This document shows positions 43,634-52,704 of a DNA stretch of 64,000 nt, piece after piece. Under the pieces are notes generated by a model. That model was not told the DNA's origin. It saw nothing but the letters and a program-made list of their open reading frames with translations, and did not search any database. The stretch covers positions 960,053 through 1,024,052 of the forward strand of contig NZ_LR698973.1 in assembly GCF_902381825.1 (NCBI RefSeq). The letters run 5' to 3'. Made by a program: the position numbers and the translations under genes. Numbering within the stretch: position 1 is the first letter of the stretch; each line of letters starts with the position of its first letter. Source of the stretch: Pseudocoprococcus catus. GTDB lineage: Bacteria; Bacillota; Clostridia; Lachnospirales; Lachnospiraceae.

Positions 43634-43662
43634 TAGCTTTCCGGGAGGAAGTGTGGTATGTT
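43634..43662 (+). promoter_or_regulatory. Promoter-like motif D (TAGCT-N18-TATGTT)
   Basis: TAGCT (43634-43638) and TATGTT (43657-43662). The stretch GAAGTGTGGTAT matches motif B nearly base for base. Confidence 0.5.
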
Positions 43663-43699
43663 GTGGTTGAGAAAAAAGAGGAAAAAAGGAGGCTCGCCT

Positions 43700-44014
43700 A
43701 TGACAAGAATGCGATATGTAAAGATGGACCGGATCATGAACCACATGCTGATCCATGCACTCCGGGAAGTGTTCCGGCAGGAAAAAGAACAGGGGCTTCC
43801 GGTGGATACCACACGGGATCTGGTTCTGAAGCTGGCAGAGCAGGAAGAGGGAAAGCTCTACCTGACAGAAGCCGAACACAGCAAATCCGTGGAAGCCTTA
43901 AACCAGCTCCGGGACACATACCTGAAAAACGGACGCTATTCCGATGGGATCGACAGCGTCCTGTTAAAGATCATGAAATCCAGATACCGCCCATATCGTG
44001 GAAGGGGAAGATGA
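43700..44014 (+). CDS. Small conserved ICE protein, 104 residues
   Basis: Not recognised beyond its place in this ICE type. Basic, helical (MDRIMNHMLIHALREVFRQE) with an Arg/Gly-rich end (YRPYRGRGR), which suggests nucleic-acid contact. AAAGGAGG is well placed for ATG 43700; the ORF from 43658 has no site. A promoter-like motif lies 38 bases upstream, so transcription of the transfer genes may restart here. Confidence 0.6.
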   Translation: MTRMRYVKMDRIMNHMLIHALREVFRQEKEQGLPVDTTRDLVLKLAEQEEGKLYLTEAEHSKSVEALNQLRDTYLKNGRYSDGIDSVLLKIMKSRYRPYRGRGR

Positions 44015-44023
44015 AGAAAGGAT

Positions 44024-44296
44024 GTGGTACAAATATACAGAAATATGACACAAGAAAGAATAGAAGCCATGCGGAGAAGATATCCGCCGGGAACCGAGGT
44101 CACGCTTAACAGCATGGAGGGGGAGAGCCACATGCCACCCGGCTTAAAAGGTAAGGTGGATATGGTAGACGATGCGGGGCAGATCCACGTAAACTGGGAG
44201 AATGGAAGCAGCCTTGCCCTCGTTCCGGGAGTGGACAGCTTCCACATTACGGACCTGCCAAGAGCAGAGAGGCCCAAACAGCAGCCATCCCGGTAA
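44024..44296 (+). CDS. DUF4314 domain protein
   Basis: A 90-residue protein. RYPPGTEVTLNSMEGESHMP and IHVNWENGSSLALVPGVDSF match DUF4314, a small beta-barrel-like domain common in ICEs, function unknown. GTG 44024 follows AAAGGAT closely; ATG 44045 is an alternative. Its stop TAA overlaps the probable beginning of virD4. Confidence 0.72.
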   Translation: MVQIYRNMTQERIEAMRRRYPPGTEVTLNSMEGESHMPPGLKGKVDMVDDAGQIHVNWENGSSLALVPGVDSFHITDLPRAERPKQQPSR

Positions 44297-46053
44297 CAAA
44301 CAGCCGGAAGTCAGACTGGACGATTTGGCTTGCCGGACTGCCTGTCATCTGGTGGGTAGCAATCCTGCTTGCGGATGCCATCCAGCCGGGCAGGAATCTT
44401 TTCGAGCTGATGGAGGTTCTCACAGAAAAGCTGAACCATCCCTTCCAGTTTCATTATACGGAATATACCATCAAGTCGATGCTGGTCTGCACGTTACTTT
44501 ACGCAGCTGGGATCGGCATTTTTTATTCCAGTCAGAAGAACTACCGCAGAGGGGAAGAACATGGCTCTGCCAGATGGGGCGATGCCCGGCAGATCTGTAA
44601 GAAATATAGCCAGAAGCCGTACTCCCAGAACATCCTGCTGACACAGAACTTCCGCATTAGCCTTGACACCCACAAGCACCGCAGATGTCTCAACATTCTC
44701 GTAGTGGGAGGCTCCGGTGCAGGAAAATCCAGAGGCTTTGCCCTGCCAAACATCATGCAGTGCTGCTGTTCGATGGTCATTACAGACCCCAAAGCGGAGC
44801 TGCTCCGAAAGACAGGGGGCTTGCTGGAGAAAAAGGGATATGAGGTGCGTGTCTTTGACCTCATCAATCCCGACACATCTTTTTGCTACAATCCATTCGA
44901 GTACGTTCACGATGATAAAGACGTACTCCGTCTCATTTCCAATCTGATACAAAACACCACACCTAAAGGTTCCCAGTCCTCCGATCCCTTCTGGGAGAAG
45001 AGCGAAACCGCACTGCTTCAGGCACTGATGCTGTACCTGCTCCACGAAGCTCCGCCGGAAGAACAGAACTTTGCCATGATTATGGAGATGTTAGGCTCGG
45101 CACAGGTAAAAGAAGAGGACGAGGACTACGAGTCCCCTCTGGACATTTTGTTTGACCGTCTGGAGATGCGGGACCCGGACAGCATTGCCGTCAAGCAGTA
45201 TCACATTTACAAGCAGGCGGCAGGAAAGACCGCCAAGTCCATCCTGATCAGTGTAGGTGTCCGGCTGGCAGCCTTCAATCTGCCGCAGATTGCCAAGCTG
45301 ACCAATACTGATGAACTGGATCTTTCCAACATGGGAGAAAGAAAAGTTGCCCTTTTCTGCTGTATCCCGGATGCAGACACCTCTTTGAATTATCTGGTAG
45401 GCATGATCTACAGCCAACTTTTCCAGACGCTTTATTACATGGCAGACCGTGTGCATGGCGGTGCCCTCCCGGTTCCGGTCAACTGCATCATGGATGAGTT
45501 TCCAAACGTATCCCTGCCAAATGAGTTTGAGAAGATCCTGGCAACCTGCCGTTCCCGTTCCATTTACTGCAGCATCATCATCCAGAACATGAGCCAGCTA
45601 AAGGCTCTGTTCAAGGACTCCTGGGAAAGTCTGGTGGGCAACTGCGATGAGTTTTTGTACCTGGGCGGCAATGAAAAAGAGACACACAAATATGTATCAG
45701 AATTACTGGGGAAAGAAACCATAGACACCAACACCTACGGGCAAACCAAAGGAAAATCCGGCAGCTACTCCACCAACTTCCAGCAGAGCGGAAGGGAGCT
45801 GTTACAGCCGGATGAAGTCCGTATGCTGGATAACCAGAATGCACTTCTGTTTATCCGCGGGGAGCGGCCCATACTGGATGCCAAGTATGACCTGATGAAG
45901 CATCCCAACATCCGGTATACCGAGGACGGAGGTGCCGGCCCGTTCAATTATGCGAAAGCACCGCTGGCGCATGACGATTTTACATTTGACGAAACAAGAT
46001 ATGACGATTACGAACTGCTTCTGGATGAGGACATCATCGGGGAGCTTTTTTGA
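44293..46053 (+). CDS. virD4: VirD4-like coupling protein (CD1115 type), non-standard start
   Basis: A T4SS coupling ATPase of about 547-586 residues. Walker A is VVGGSGAGKSRGF; Walker B lies in PVNCIMDEFPNV. Two N-terminal helices can be read in frame: WTIWLAGLPVIWWVAILLAD (before the first ATG) and KSMLVCTLLYAAGIGIFY. The first standard start, ATG 44410, would lose the first helix and has no good ribosome site. The in-frame codon at the DUF4314 stop overlap is GTA (44293); a GTG there would give the usual GTGA overlap. The true start is therefore uncertain. Role: hands the relaxase-DNA complex to the channel. Confidence 0.85.
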   Translation, partial: VTNSRKSDWTIWLAGLPVIWWVAILLADAIQPGRNLFELMEVLTEKLNHPFQFHYTEYTIKSMLVCTLLYAAGIGIFYSSQKNYRRGEEHGSARWGDARQICKKYSQKPYSQNILLTQNFRISLDTHKHRRCLNILVVGGSGAGKSRGFALPNIMQCCCSMVITDPKAELLRKTGGLLEKKGYEVRVFDLINPDTSFCYNPFEYVHDDKDVLRLISNLIQNTTPKGSQSSDPFWEKSETALLQALMLYLLHEAPPEEQNFAMIMEMLGSAQVKEEDEDYESPLDILFDRLEMRDPDSIAVKQYHIYKQAAGKTAKSILISVGVRLAAFNLPQIAKLTNTDELDLSNMGERKVALFCCIPDADTSLNYLVGMIYSQLFQTLYYMADRVHGGALPVPVNCIMDEFPNVSLPNEFEKILATCRSRSIYCSIIIQNMSQLKALFKDSWESLVGNCDEFLYLGGNEKETHKYVSELLGKETIDTNTYGQTKGKSGSYSTNFQQSGRELLQPDEVRMLDNQNALLFIRGERPILDAKYDLMKHPNIRYTEDGGAGPFNYAKAPLAHDDFTFDETRYDDYELLLDEDIIGELF

Positions 46054-46067
46054 TGGGAGGAATGCCA

Positions 46068-46427
46068 ATGAATTTACTGAAAAATAAGAAACACACAGAA
46101 ATCAGGAAAGAGACCGCACCGCTAAAGATGAAGAGAGGGCAGAAGAAACTGTTTGCTCTGTATGCAGTCATGGTACTGTCGATCTGCATTGGGGCGACCT
46201 GCGTTTATGCCGCAGGCGATCCGCTGACCGTAGTCAATAACCTATCCACGTTTATCTTTTCCCTGATCCGCGCCATTGGCCTGATTCTGCTGGGATTTGG
46301 TATCGTGCAGGTCGGTCTGTCCTTAAAGAGCCACGATCCAAGCCAGAGGGCAAACGGATTTCTGACACTGGCAGGCGGTATCATCATTACATTTGCAAAA
46401 GAGATCCTGGACCTGATCATGGGATAG
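46068..46427 (+). CDS. Maff2 family protein (VirB2-like pilin)
   Basis: A 119-residue protein with a basic start, a signal-like helix (LFALYAVMVLSICIGATCVYA) ending in AAGD, and two more helices (IRAIGLILLGFGIVQVGLSL, GFLTLAGGIIITFAKEIL). This is the Maff2/TrbC-VirB2-like layout and suggests the pilin-type subunit of the channel. GGGAGG is seven bases before ATG 46068. Confidence 0.7.
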   Translation: MNLLKNKKHTEIRKETAPLKMKRGQKKLFALYAVMVLSICIGATCVYAAGDPLTVVNNLSTFIFSLIRAIGLILLGFGIVQVGLSLKSHDPSQRANGFLTLAGGIIITFAKEILDLIMG

Positions 46428-46443
46428 GAGAAGAGTCCAGAAG

Positions 46444-46469
46444 GGGAGCCATGCGAAATGCCGGCTCCC
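46444..46469 (+). promoter_or_regulatory. Hairpin between pilin and VirB6 genes
   Basis: GGGAGCC (46444-46450) pairs with GGCTCCC (46463-46469). A short T-run follows 7 bases later. It may let fewer ribosomes or polymerases continue, giving more pilin than VirB6. Confidence 0.5.
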
Positions 46470-46501
46470 TGCTCACTTTTGAGGATGGGAGGTGAAACTG
46501 T

Positions 46502-47341
46502 TTGAGTGATAACTGGATCGTACAGAATCTAAATTCTGCCTTGCAGACCTGGAGCGACAAGCTGGCTGAAATCTGGACACTGCTGACGCAAAGCCCGGAG
46601 AATTTCAAGGGCGGGGCAATCTGGAGCGTGATGACGAACATCAACGGTGGACTGAAAGCCATCGGGTACGGCCTGCTGGTTCTGTTCTTTGCGGCAGGGC
46701 TGGTAAAAACTTGTGGGAGCTTCACGGATATGAAAAAGCCGGAACATGTAGTGAAAGCCTTTATCCGTTTTGCACTGGCACAGGGAGCCGTTATGTCCGG
46801 CATGGAGCTTCTGACAGCGATCTTTTCCATTGTGCAGGGCATCGTGACAAACATCATGTCCCACTCCGGGATGGCAGGGGGAACCGTAACGGAACTGCCC
46901 TCGGAGATCGTGGACAAGATCGAAGCGGTCGGGATGCTGGAATCTATCCCTTTGTGGATCGTAACTTTATTAGGAAGCCTGCTGATTACGGTATTGTCAT
47001 TTGTCATGATTCTGACTGTATACGGGAGAATGTTTAAGCTGTATATGTACACAGCCATCGCACCGATTCCATTGGCAACCTTTGCCGGGGAGCCAACCCA
47101 GTCTGTAGGAAAGAACTTTATCCGTTCCTACGCCGGGGTATGTCTGGAAGGAGCCATCATCGCACTGGCCTGCATCATCTTTTCGGTGTTTGCATCAAGT
47201 CCGCCGGCCATCGGGGACACCAGCCTGTCCGCCGTGACCATTGTCTGGAATTACGTCGGGGAACTGGTATTTAACCTGCTGGTACTGGTCGGGGCAGTCA
47301 AGGCATCCGACCGTATCGTAAAAGAAATCATGGGATTATAG
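46502..47341 (+). CDS. VirB6/TrbL-like channel protein (CD1112 type)
   Basis: A 279-residue membrane protein with about six helices (GYGLLVLFFAAGLV, IVTLLGSLLITVLSFVMILT, GAIIALACIIFSVFA). The loop YMYTAIAPIPLATFAGEPTQ is conserved in this group. Start TTG 46502 has GGGAGGTG seven bases upstream. It forms the inner-membrane part of the conjugation channel. Confidence 0.8.
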   Translation: MSDNWIVQNLNSALQTWSDKLAEIWTLLTQSPENFKGGAIWSVMTNINGGLKAIGYGLLVLFFAAGLVKTCGSFTDMKKPEHVVKAFIRFALAQGAVMSGMELLTAIFSIVQGIVTNIMSHSGMAGGTVTELPSEIVDKIEAVGMLESIPLWIVTLLGSLLITVLSFVMILTVYGRMFKLYMYTAIAPIPLATFAGEPTQSVGKNFIRSYAGVCLEGAIIALACIIFSVFASSPPAIGDTSLSAVTIVWNYVGELVFNLLVLVGAVKASDRIVKEIMGL

Positions 47342-47353
47342 GAGGCGAAAAAA

Positions 47354-47791
47354 ATGGAAGAACCAAAGACACTGAGCTACGACTGGCAGTATGGTCGGGA
47401 GGAATTATTTCTCAGGGTAGACAGTTACATGAGCGATGACAATCTCTATATCGGGCTTTACCATATGGAAGATGGATACCCGGAAAGCTTTGCAGACCTT
47501 ACGGTAAACCTGCCTTTTGCTCCGCTGGGCGGTATCAATGAAGCCTATATCGATCACAATTTCAGCAAAGAAAAGCTTCGTTTTATAAAGCAGCATAAGC
47601 TGGGAACGATACAGCCGGATACCGCATCCTCCGGTTACTGCATCTTCCAGAGGGTTGCATTCGACCTGAAAAAACTGGCAGAGCTTGATCCGGAAGGAAC
47701 AAAAAGATTTATGGAAAGAAATGGCATCCGGCAAAGGGATGTACCAAAACAGAAACAAAAGAAAAAACAGAGATTACAAAGAGAAAGGTAG
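47354..47791 (+). CDS. DUF4313 domain protein
   Basis: A 145-residue soluble protein with a DUF4313-like pattern: ELFLRVDSYMSDDNLYIGLY, ADLTVNLPF, and GYCIFQRVAFDLKKLAELDP. The C-terminus is Lys/Gln-rich (KQKQKKKQRLQ). AGGAGG precedes the start. Function unknown; always found within transfer operons of this kind. Confidence 0.68.
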   Translation: MEEPKTLSYDWQYGREELFLRVDSYMSDDNLYIGLYHMEDGYPESFADLTVNLPFAPLGGINEAYIDHNFSKEKLRFIKQHKLGTIQPDTASSGYCIFQRVAFDLKKLAELDPEGTKRFMERNGIRQRDVPKQKQKKKQRLQRER

Positions 47792-47799
47792 GAAACAAC

Positions 47800-48234
47800 A
47801 TGGAAGTGAAAATGAATAAAGAAATCCGAGACTATCAGGAGTCAATGTTCTGGGGCTTAAGCTTCCGGCAGTGCTTATTTTCGGTACTGGCGATCCTGGC
47901 AGCCCTTGGAATCTATTTTGTCACCCGGAAATATGCCGGGGAACAGGTAACCGGATGGCTGTGCATCCTTGGGGCGGCTCCCTTTGCAACCTGCGGCTTT
48001 TTTCGTTACCACGGCATGACGGCAGAACAGTTTGCATGGGTAGTCATTAAATCCGAACTGCTGTACCCGAAGCGGCTGGTATTTAAGTCGGAGAACCTAT
48101 ACTTTTCCTGCATGGAAGAGAGCCTGCGGCTGGGTGAGAAAATGATGGGAAACGGAGCGGAACTTCTGGAAAAGAAGCGGACGAAACAGAAGAAACCAAA
48201 GAAGCGAAGAGGAAGGGGTGATGCCTTTGATTAA
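47800..48234 (+). CDS. prgI: PrgI family (VirB3-like) protein
   Basis: A 144-residue protein. KEIRDYQESMFWGLSFRQCL starts the family pattern, followed by two helices (FSVLAILAALGIYFV, WLCILGAAPFATCGFF) and a basic tail (KKRTKQKKPKKRRGRG). PrgI/VirB3 proteins pair with VirB4 at the membrane. The 3' end overlaps virB4 by 14 nt. Confidence 0.8.
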   Translation: MEVKMNKEIRDYQESMFWGLSFRQCLFSVLAILAALGIYFVTRKYAGEQVTGWLCILGAAPFATCGFFRYHGMTAEQFAWVVIKSELLYPKRLVFKSENLYFSCMEESLRLGEKMMGNGAELLEKKRTKQKKPKKRRGRGDAFD

Positions 48235-50557
48235 AACCCTGAGTCAGACACTGAAACAGGACAAGGAAAAATTTAAAGTACCGAAGTCTGTCCAGCAGGC
48301 CATCCCGATTCGCAAGATCTGGCCAGATGGTATTTTTCAGGTGGAGAGCAAGTATTCCAGGACATTCCGGTTTACGGATATCAACTATTCCATTGCCAGT
48401 AAAGCGGACAAGACGGAAATGTTCCTGGACTACTCTGAACTTTTAAATGCACTGGATTCTGGCTGTACGGCGAAGATCACCCTGAACAATCGTAAGATCA
48501 ACAAGGAAGAGTTTGAGCAGTCCCTGCTGATCCCGATGAAAGGGGACGGTCTGGACGAGTACCGGAAAGAGTACAATGACATGCTCCTTTCCAAGATCTC
48601 CGGTACCAACAACAGTATCTACCAGGAACGCTATCTGACCATCAGCGTCCACAAGAAAAACATCGATGAAGCCAGAACCTATTTCGCACGTGTGGGAACG
48701 GACATCATCACCCATCTGGCCAAGCTGTCCTCTATTGGGGAAGAGCTGGATGCAGAGCAGAGGCTACAGATCTTCCGGGACTTTTTCAAGGCAGACGTTC
48801 CACAGAGTTTTCCATTTGACATGAAAGCCTTTGCGAAAAAAGGACACAGCTTCAAAGACTGGATCTGCCCGGACACGATGGAATTCCATAACGACCATTT
48901 CAAGCTGGGCGAGCAGTACGGCAGAGTCCTTTTTATGGAAGATTACGCCAGCTATGTAAAGGATGAGATGATCTCCGAACTGTGCAGCCTTGGCAGGAAC
49001 CTGATGCTGTCCATTGATATCATCCCCGTACCGACAGACGAAGCGGTGCGTGAGATCCAGAACCGACTGCTGGGCGTGGAGACAAACGTCACCAACTGGC
49101 AGAGACGCCAGAATGCCAACAATAACTTTTCAGCCGTAGTTCCCTATGACATGGAGCTGCAGAGAAAAGAGACCAAGGAAATGCTGGACGATCTGACCAC
49201 CAGGGATCAGAGGATGATGTTCGGCATCCTGACAATGGTACATATGGCAGACAGCAAGAAACAACTGGACTCCGATACGGAAACCCTGTATTCCATTGCG
49301 AGAAAACACCTCTGCCAGATGGCAACTTTGAAGTGGCAACAGGTCGATGGACTGAATACCGTCCTGCCGTATGGCCTGCGGAAAATCGATGCAGTGCGTA
49401 CCCTTACTACAGAATCCACCGCCGTCCTGATCCCGTTCCATACGCAGGAAATCATGCAGCCGGGAGGCATCTATTATGGGCAGAATGCCGTCAGCAAAAA
49501 TATGCTGGTGGCAGACCGAAGGAAGCTGTTAAACGGCAACTCTTTCCGACTGGGTGTCAGCGGCTCCGGCAAGAGCTTCTCGGCAAAAGAGGAGATCGTA
49601 GACCTTGCCCTTTCCACGGAAGATGACATCCTCATCCTCGATCCGGAGTCGGAGTTTGCTTCTCTGGTGGAAGCCTTAAACGGAGAGGTCATCCGGATCT
49701 CGGCAACCTCGGATACCCATCTGAATGCACTGGATATGGATTCTGCCTATGGCAATGACCGAAATCCTCTGATTGAGAAGTCAGAATTTATCCTTTCCCT
49801 GTTTGAGCAGCTCGTAGGAGCCGGAAACCTTTCGGCAAAGGAGAAATCCATCCTTGACCGCTGCACCGCAGATGTGTACCGGGATTATATGAGGGGCGGT
49901 TACAAAGGGCAGGTGCCGACCTTAAAGGACCTGTACCGACAACTCATGCTCCAGCCGGAGGAAGAAGCCAGAGGGCTGGCTCTGTCTTCGGAACTGTTTA
50001 TTAACGGAAGCCTGAACACCTTTGCCCAGGAAACCAATGTCAATACGAAGAGCCGTATCATCGACTATGACATCCGGGAGCTGGGCGAACAGCTGATGCC
50101 CCTTGGAATGTTGGTCACACTGGATTCCATTTTTAACCGTGTGATCCAGAACTGGAAGAAGGGAAAAACGACATGGATCTTTGCGGATGAGTTTTATCTG
50201 CTGTTCCGCTATGAATACAGTGCAGACTTTTTCTACCGCCTGTACAAGCGTATCCGTAAGTATTCGGGATTTGTGACCGGGCTTACACAGAACGTGGAAG
50301 AACTTCTGAAATCCGATACCGCCCGCCTGATGCTGGCAAACAGTGAGTTCCTAATCCTTTTGAATCAGGCAACCACCGACCGGGACGAGCTTGCGGCACT
50401 TCTGAATATCTCGGATAACCAGTTATCCTACATCACCAATGTGGGTGCCGGACACGGTCTGATCCGCTGCTCCGGGAATCTGGTGCCGTTTGAAAATTCG
50501 TTCCCAAGAAATACAAAGCTGTACCGTCTGATGACGACCAAGCCGGGCGAAGCGTAA
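48221..50557 (+). CDS. virB4: VirB4-like conjugation ATPase (CD1110 type)
   Basis: A 778-residue ATPase. Walker A RLGVSGSGKSFSAKEE at about residue 444; Walker B TWIFADEFYLLF near 645; a late motif LTQNVEELLKSDTARLMLAN. The N-terminal about 400 residues are the VirB4 assembly domain. ATG 48221 is preferred; TTG 48227 is also possible. It powers channel assembly and pilin handling. Confidence 0.86.
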   Translation: MPLIKTLSQTLKQDKEKFKVPKSVQQAIPIRKIWPDGIFQVESKYSRTFRFTDINYSIASKADKTEMFLDYSELLNALDSGCTAKITLNNRKINKEEFEQSLLIPMKGDGLDEYRKEYNDMLLSKISGTNNSIYQERYLTISVHKKNIDEARTYFARVGTDIITHLAKLSSIGEELDAEQRLQIFRDFFKADVPQSFPFDMKAFAKKGHSFKDWICPDTMEFHNDHFKLGEQYGRVLFMEDYASYVKDEMISELCSLGRNLMLSIDIIPVPTDEAVREIQNRLLGVETNVTNWQRRQNANNNFSAVVPYDMELQRKETKEMLDDLTTRDQRMMFGILTMVHMADSKKQLDSDTETLYSIARKHLCQMATLKWQQVDGLNTVLPYGLRKIDAVRTLTTESTAVLIPFHTQEIMQPGGIYYGQNAVSKNMLVADRRKLLNGNSFRLGVSGSGKSFSAKEEIVDLALSTEDDILILDPESEFASLVEALNGEVIRISATSDTHLNALDMDSAYGNDRNPLIEKSEFILSLFEQLVGAGNLSAKEKSILDRCTADVYRDYMRGGYKGQVPTLKDLYRQLMLQPEEEARGLALSSELFINGSLNTFAQETNVNTKSRIIDYDIRELGEQLMPLGMLVTLDSIFNRVIQNWKKGKTTWIFADEFYLLFRYEYSADFFYRLYKRIRKYSGFVTGLTQNVEELLKSDTARLMLANSEFLILLNQATTDRDELAALLNISDNQLSYITNVGAGHGLIRCSGNLVPFENSFPRNTKLYRLMTTKPGEA

Positions 50558-50588
50558 GGGCAGTACAGATCGGGACTGGAGGTGAGAG

Positions 50589-52565
50589 ATGAAGGATATC
50601 AAAACCAAAGAAGTCACAACAAAACCAAAGACTAAAAATCCTGCCTCCAGAATCCCGAAGGAGCTGATGCGGACGGCCATACTGGAGAGCAAGGAAAAGT
50701 CCCAGACCATCGCAAATGCCAGGGATAATGACATGGGGGAACAGTCCCCATCCGAGTATGCCAGTGGAAAAGTCGCATCCGCAGAGGAATGGGCTGCTAG
50801 AAAGACTGGCAGAACTGTAACCAGAGCCGGAAAGACAGCAGCACAGACTTCCTACGAGAAGATCAAACTGAGAGCCGCTGGCAGAAAAGAAGCGGAGAAA
50901 GAAGCTGCCAGAGGAACAGGGGACACACAGGCTCCCGATCCGGTCAGTCGGGAAGCACCGAAGCAAAAAAACCGGGAACAGGGGGCATCCCGTGTGAAGG
51001 TCAAGGAACGGGAAAACCAGGAAGTCCAGATTCAGAAAGCCAAGCGGCAAAAGGCGATTTCAGATGCCGTCAAAACGAAAGAACAGAAGATCCGGGCAGC
51101 CAGGGAGACACCGAGAATCCAGAATGGGCAGGAACTAGCAGGAACGAAGCAATCCTCCATCCGGGAACAGAACCGGAAAAAGGCAGCCGCAGATACCGCA
51201 AGGCAGAATGCCATCCGTCAGAAACAGCCGGAAACCATTCGGATCAGGGAGAAGCCGAAGATGCAGCCGGAGCCAAAAACCATGCAGAAGCGTACCATCA
51301 AGACGGCTCCCCAGTCTGCGAAGATTAGTGTCCAGCCAAAGCAGAAAATCCGGGCAGCCAGTTCCAACGCCCTGACAGCCCGGATGCAGAAGCAGATGGA
51401 ACGAAGGGCAGCGAAGCAGGCGGCAAAGAAAGCAGCCATGCAGACTTCCAACAGCGTCCGCCGAATACAGAAAACGGCAAGGGCAGGGGAGAATACTTTC
51501 AAAGCCGCCAAGGCCGCCGTGGAAGCGGCAGCGAAAACCGTGCAGTCCATGATGGCTGCACTGGGAGCCGCCGGAGCAGTTATCGTTCTTTTATTGGTTA
51601 TCATGGTCGGAATCATTGGCGGTGCGGCATTTTCGGGAAGCTCAGAGAGCAACGAAGCATTGAGTCAGGAAGTCCTTTCCTATACAGCAACTATCCAGAA
51701 ATATGCCAACCAATACGGAATCCCCGAATATGTCTCCGTGATACAGGCAATCATGATGCAGGAATCCGGTGGGCGGGGAAGTGATCCCATGCAGAGCAGT
51801 GAGTGTCCATACAACACCCGGTATTCCAACAGCCCGAATGCCATCCAGGATGCCGACTATTCCATACAGGTGGGAATCCAGTATTATGCGGACTGCCTGA
51901 AGGAAGCTGGATGCACCAGCCCCCAGGACATGGATAAGCTGAAGCTGTCCCTGCAAGGGTATAACTACGGCAACGGATACATAACGTGGGCGCTCCGAAA
52001 CTACGGGGGCTACAGTGCAGAAAATGCCCTGCAGTTTTCCAAGGAGCAGGCTGCTTCGCATGGCTGGAGTGCCTATGGCGATCCAGAATACGTCCCTCAC
52101 GTTCTGCGGTATTATTCCAGCGGCGGATTGTTTGCCGGCCTGTTTGGAGGCAACGGCCAGATCATATCCGTGGCACTGACTCAGCTTGGAAATCAGGGAG
52201 GCCAGAAGTTCTGGTCATGGTATGGATTTGACAGCCATGTGGCGTGGTGTGCCTGCTTTGCCAGCTGGTGTGGGGATCAGGCAGGACTGATCGAAAGCGG
52301 CAAGATGCCGAAGTTCTCCCTGTGCGATGACGGAATCGCATGGTTCCAGAGCAAGGGGAAATGGAAGAGCAGAGGATACTCGCCAGCACCCGGAACCCTA
52401 ATCTTTTTTGACTGGAACGGAGATGGAACCTCAGACCATGTAGGAATCGTGGAGAAAACCGAGGGCAGTACCGTATACACCGTAGAGGGAAACTCCAGTG
52501 ATGCCGTGAACCAGAGAAGCTACGATATCAATAACGGAACGATCATGGGATATGGTATACTTTGA
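50589..52565 (+). CDS. VirB1-like bifunctional wall hydrolase (lysozyme-like plus CHAP), CD1108 type
   Basis: A 658-residue protein. Residues 1-310 are very basic and Ala/Lys/Gln-rich, an unusually long cytoplasmic part. One helix (AVIVLLLVIMVGIIGGAAF, about 335) follows. Then a lysozyme-like domain with catalytic-type Glu (QAIMMQESGGRGSDPMQSSE) and, at the end, a CHAP domain with Cys (HVAWCACFASWCGDQAG) and His (DGTSDHVGIVEKTEG). It should cut peptidoglycan for the channel. It is the last gene of the transfer operon here; partners normally downstream are missing. Confidence 0.8.
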   Translation: MKDIKTKEVTTKPKTKNPASRIPKELMRTAILESKEKSQTIANARDNDMGEQSPSEYASGKVASAEEWAARKTGRTVTRAGKTAAQTSYEKIKLRAAGRKEAEKEAARGTGDTQAPDPVSREAPKQKNREQGASRVKVKERENQEVQIQKAKRQKAISDAVKTKEQKIRAARETPRIQNGQELAGTKQSSIREQNRKKAAADTARQNAIRQKQPETIRIREKPKMQPEPKTMQKRTIKTAPQSAKISVQPKQKIRAASSNALTARMQKQMERRAAKQAAKKAAMQTSNSVRRIQKTARAGENTFKAAKAAVEAAAKTVQSMMAALGAAGAVIVLLLVIMVGIIGGAAFSGSSESNEALSQEVLSYTATIQKYANQYGIPEYVSVIQAIMMQESGGRGSDPMQSSECPYNTRYSNSPNAIQDADYSIQVGIQYYADCLKEAGCTSPQDMDKLKLSLQGYNYGNGYITWALRNYGGYSAENALQFSKEQAASHGWSAYGDPEYVPHVLRYYSSGGLFAGLFGGNGQIISVALTQLGNQGGQKFWSWYGFDSHVAWCACFASWCGDQAGLIESGKMPKFSLCDDGIAWFQSKGKWKSRGYSPAPGTLIFFDWNGDGTSDHVGIVEKTEGSTVYTVEGNSSDAVNQRSYDINNGTIMGYGIL

Positions 52566-52670
52566 AAATTAAAATAGAATATAAGTTATAACCTATGAAA
52601 AGAAATTTGATATGTGTAAGTTGATTTTTTTATTTGATTGAAATTTTAATTTTATATGAAATGAAAAGAA

Positions 52671-52703
52671 CCAGTGAGAGAATCGTTAAATTTCACTCAC
52701 TGG
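52671..52703 (-). terminator. Terminator of the XRE gene (minus strand)
   Basis: CCAGTGAG (52671-52678) and CTCACTGG (52696-52703). On the minus strand a T-rich tract follows. Arms overlap the last bases of the gene side. Confidence 0.6.
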
Positions 52704-52704
52704 C

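Larger units (their letters stand above)
22911..52565 (+). mobile_element. ICE backbone (CD1107-CD1115 type conjugation region)
   Basis: Contiguous genes for partition, methylation, surface adhesion, mobilisation and type IV secretion, nearly all on the plus strand. No integrase of this backbone is visible inside it. Genes that normally follow the CD1108-type hydrolase (CD1107-type protein, topoisomerase) are absent at the right end, where a cassette begins. Confidence 0.75.

Noticed and set aside
44202..44600. 132-codon ORF overlapping the virD4 start
   Set aside because: It lies in another frame over DUF4314 and virD4, with no family match or ribosome site; a shadow ORF.
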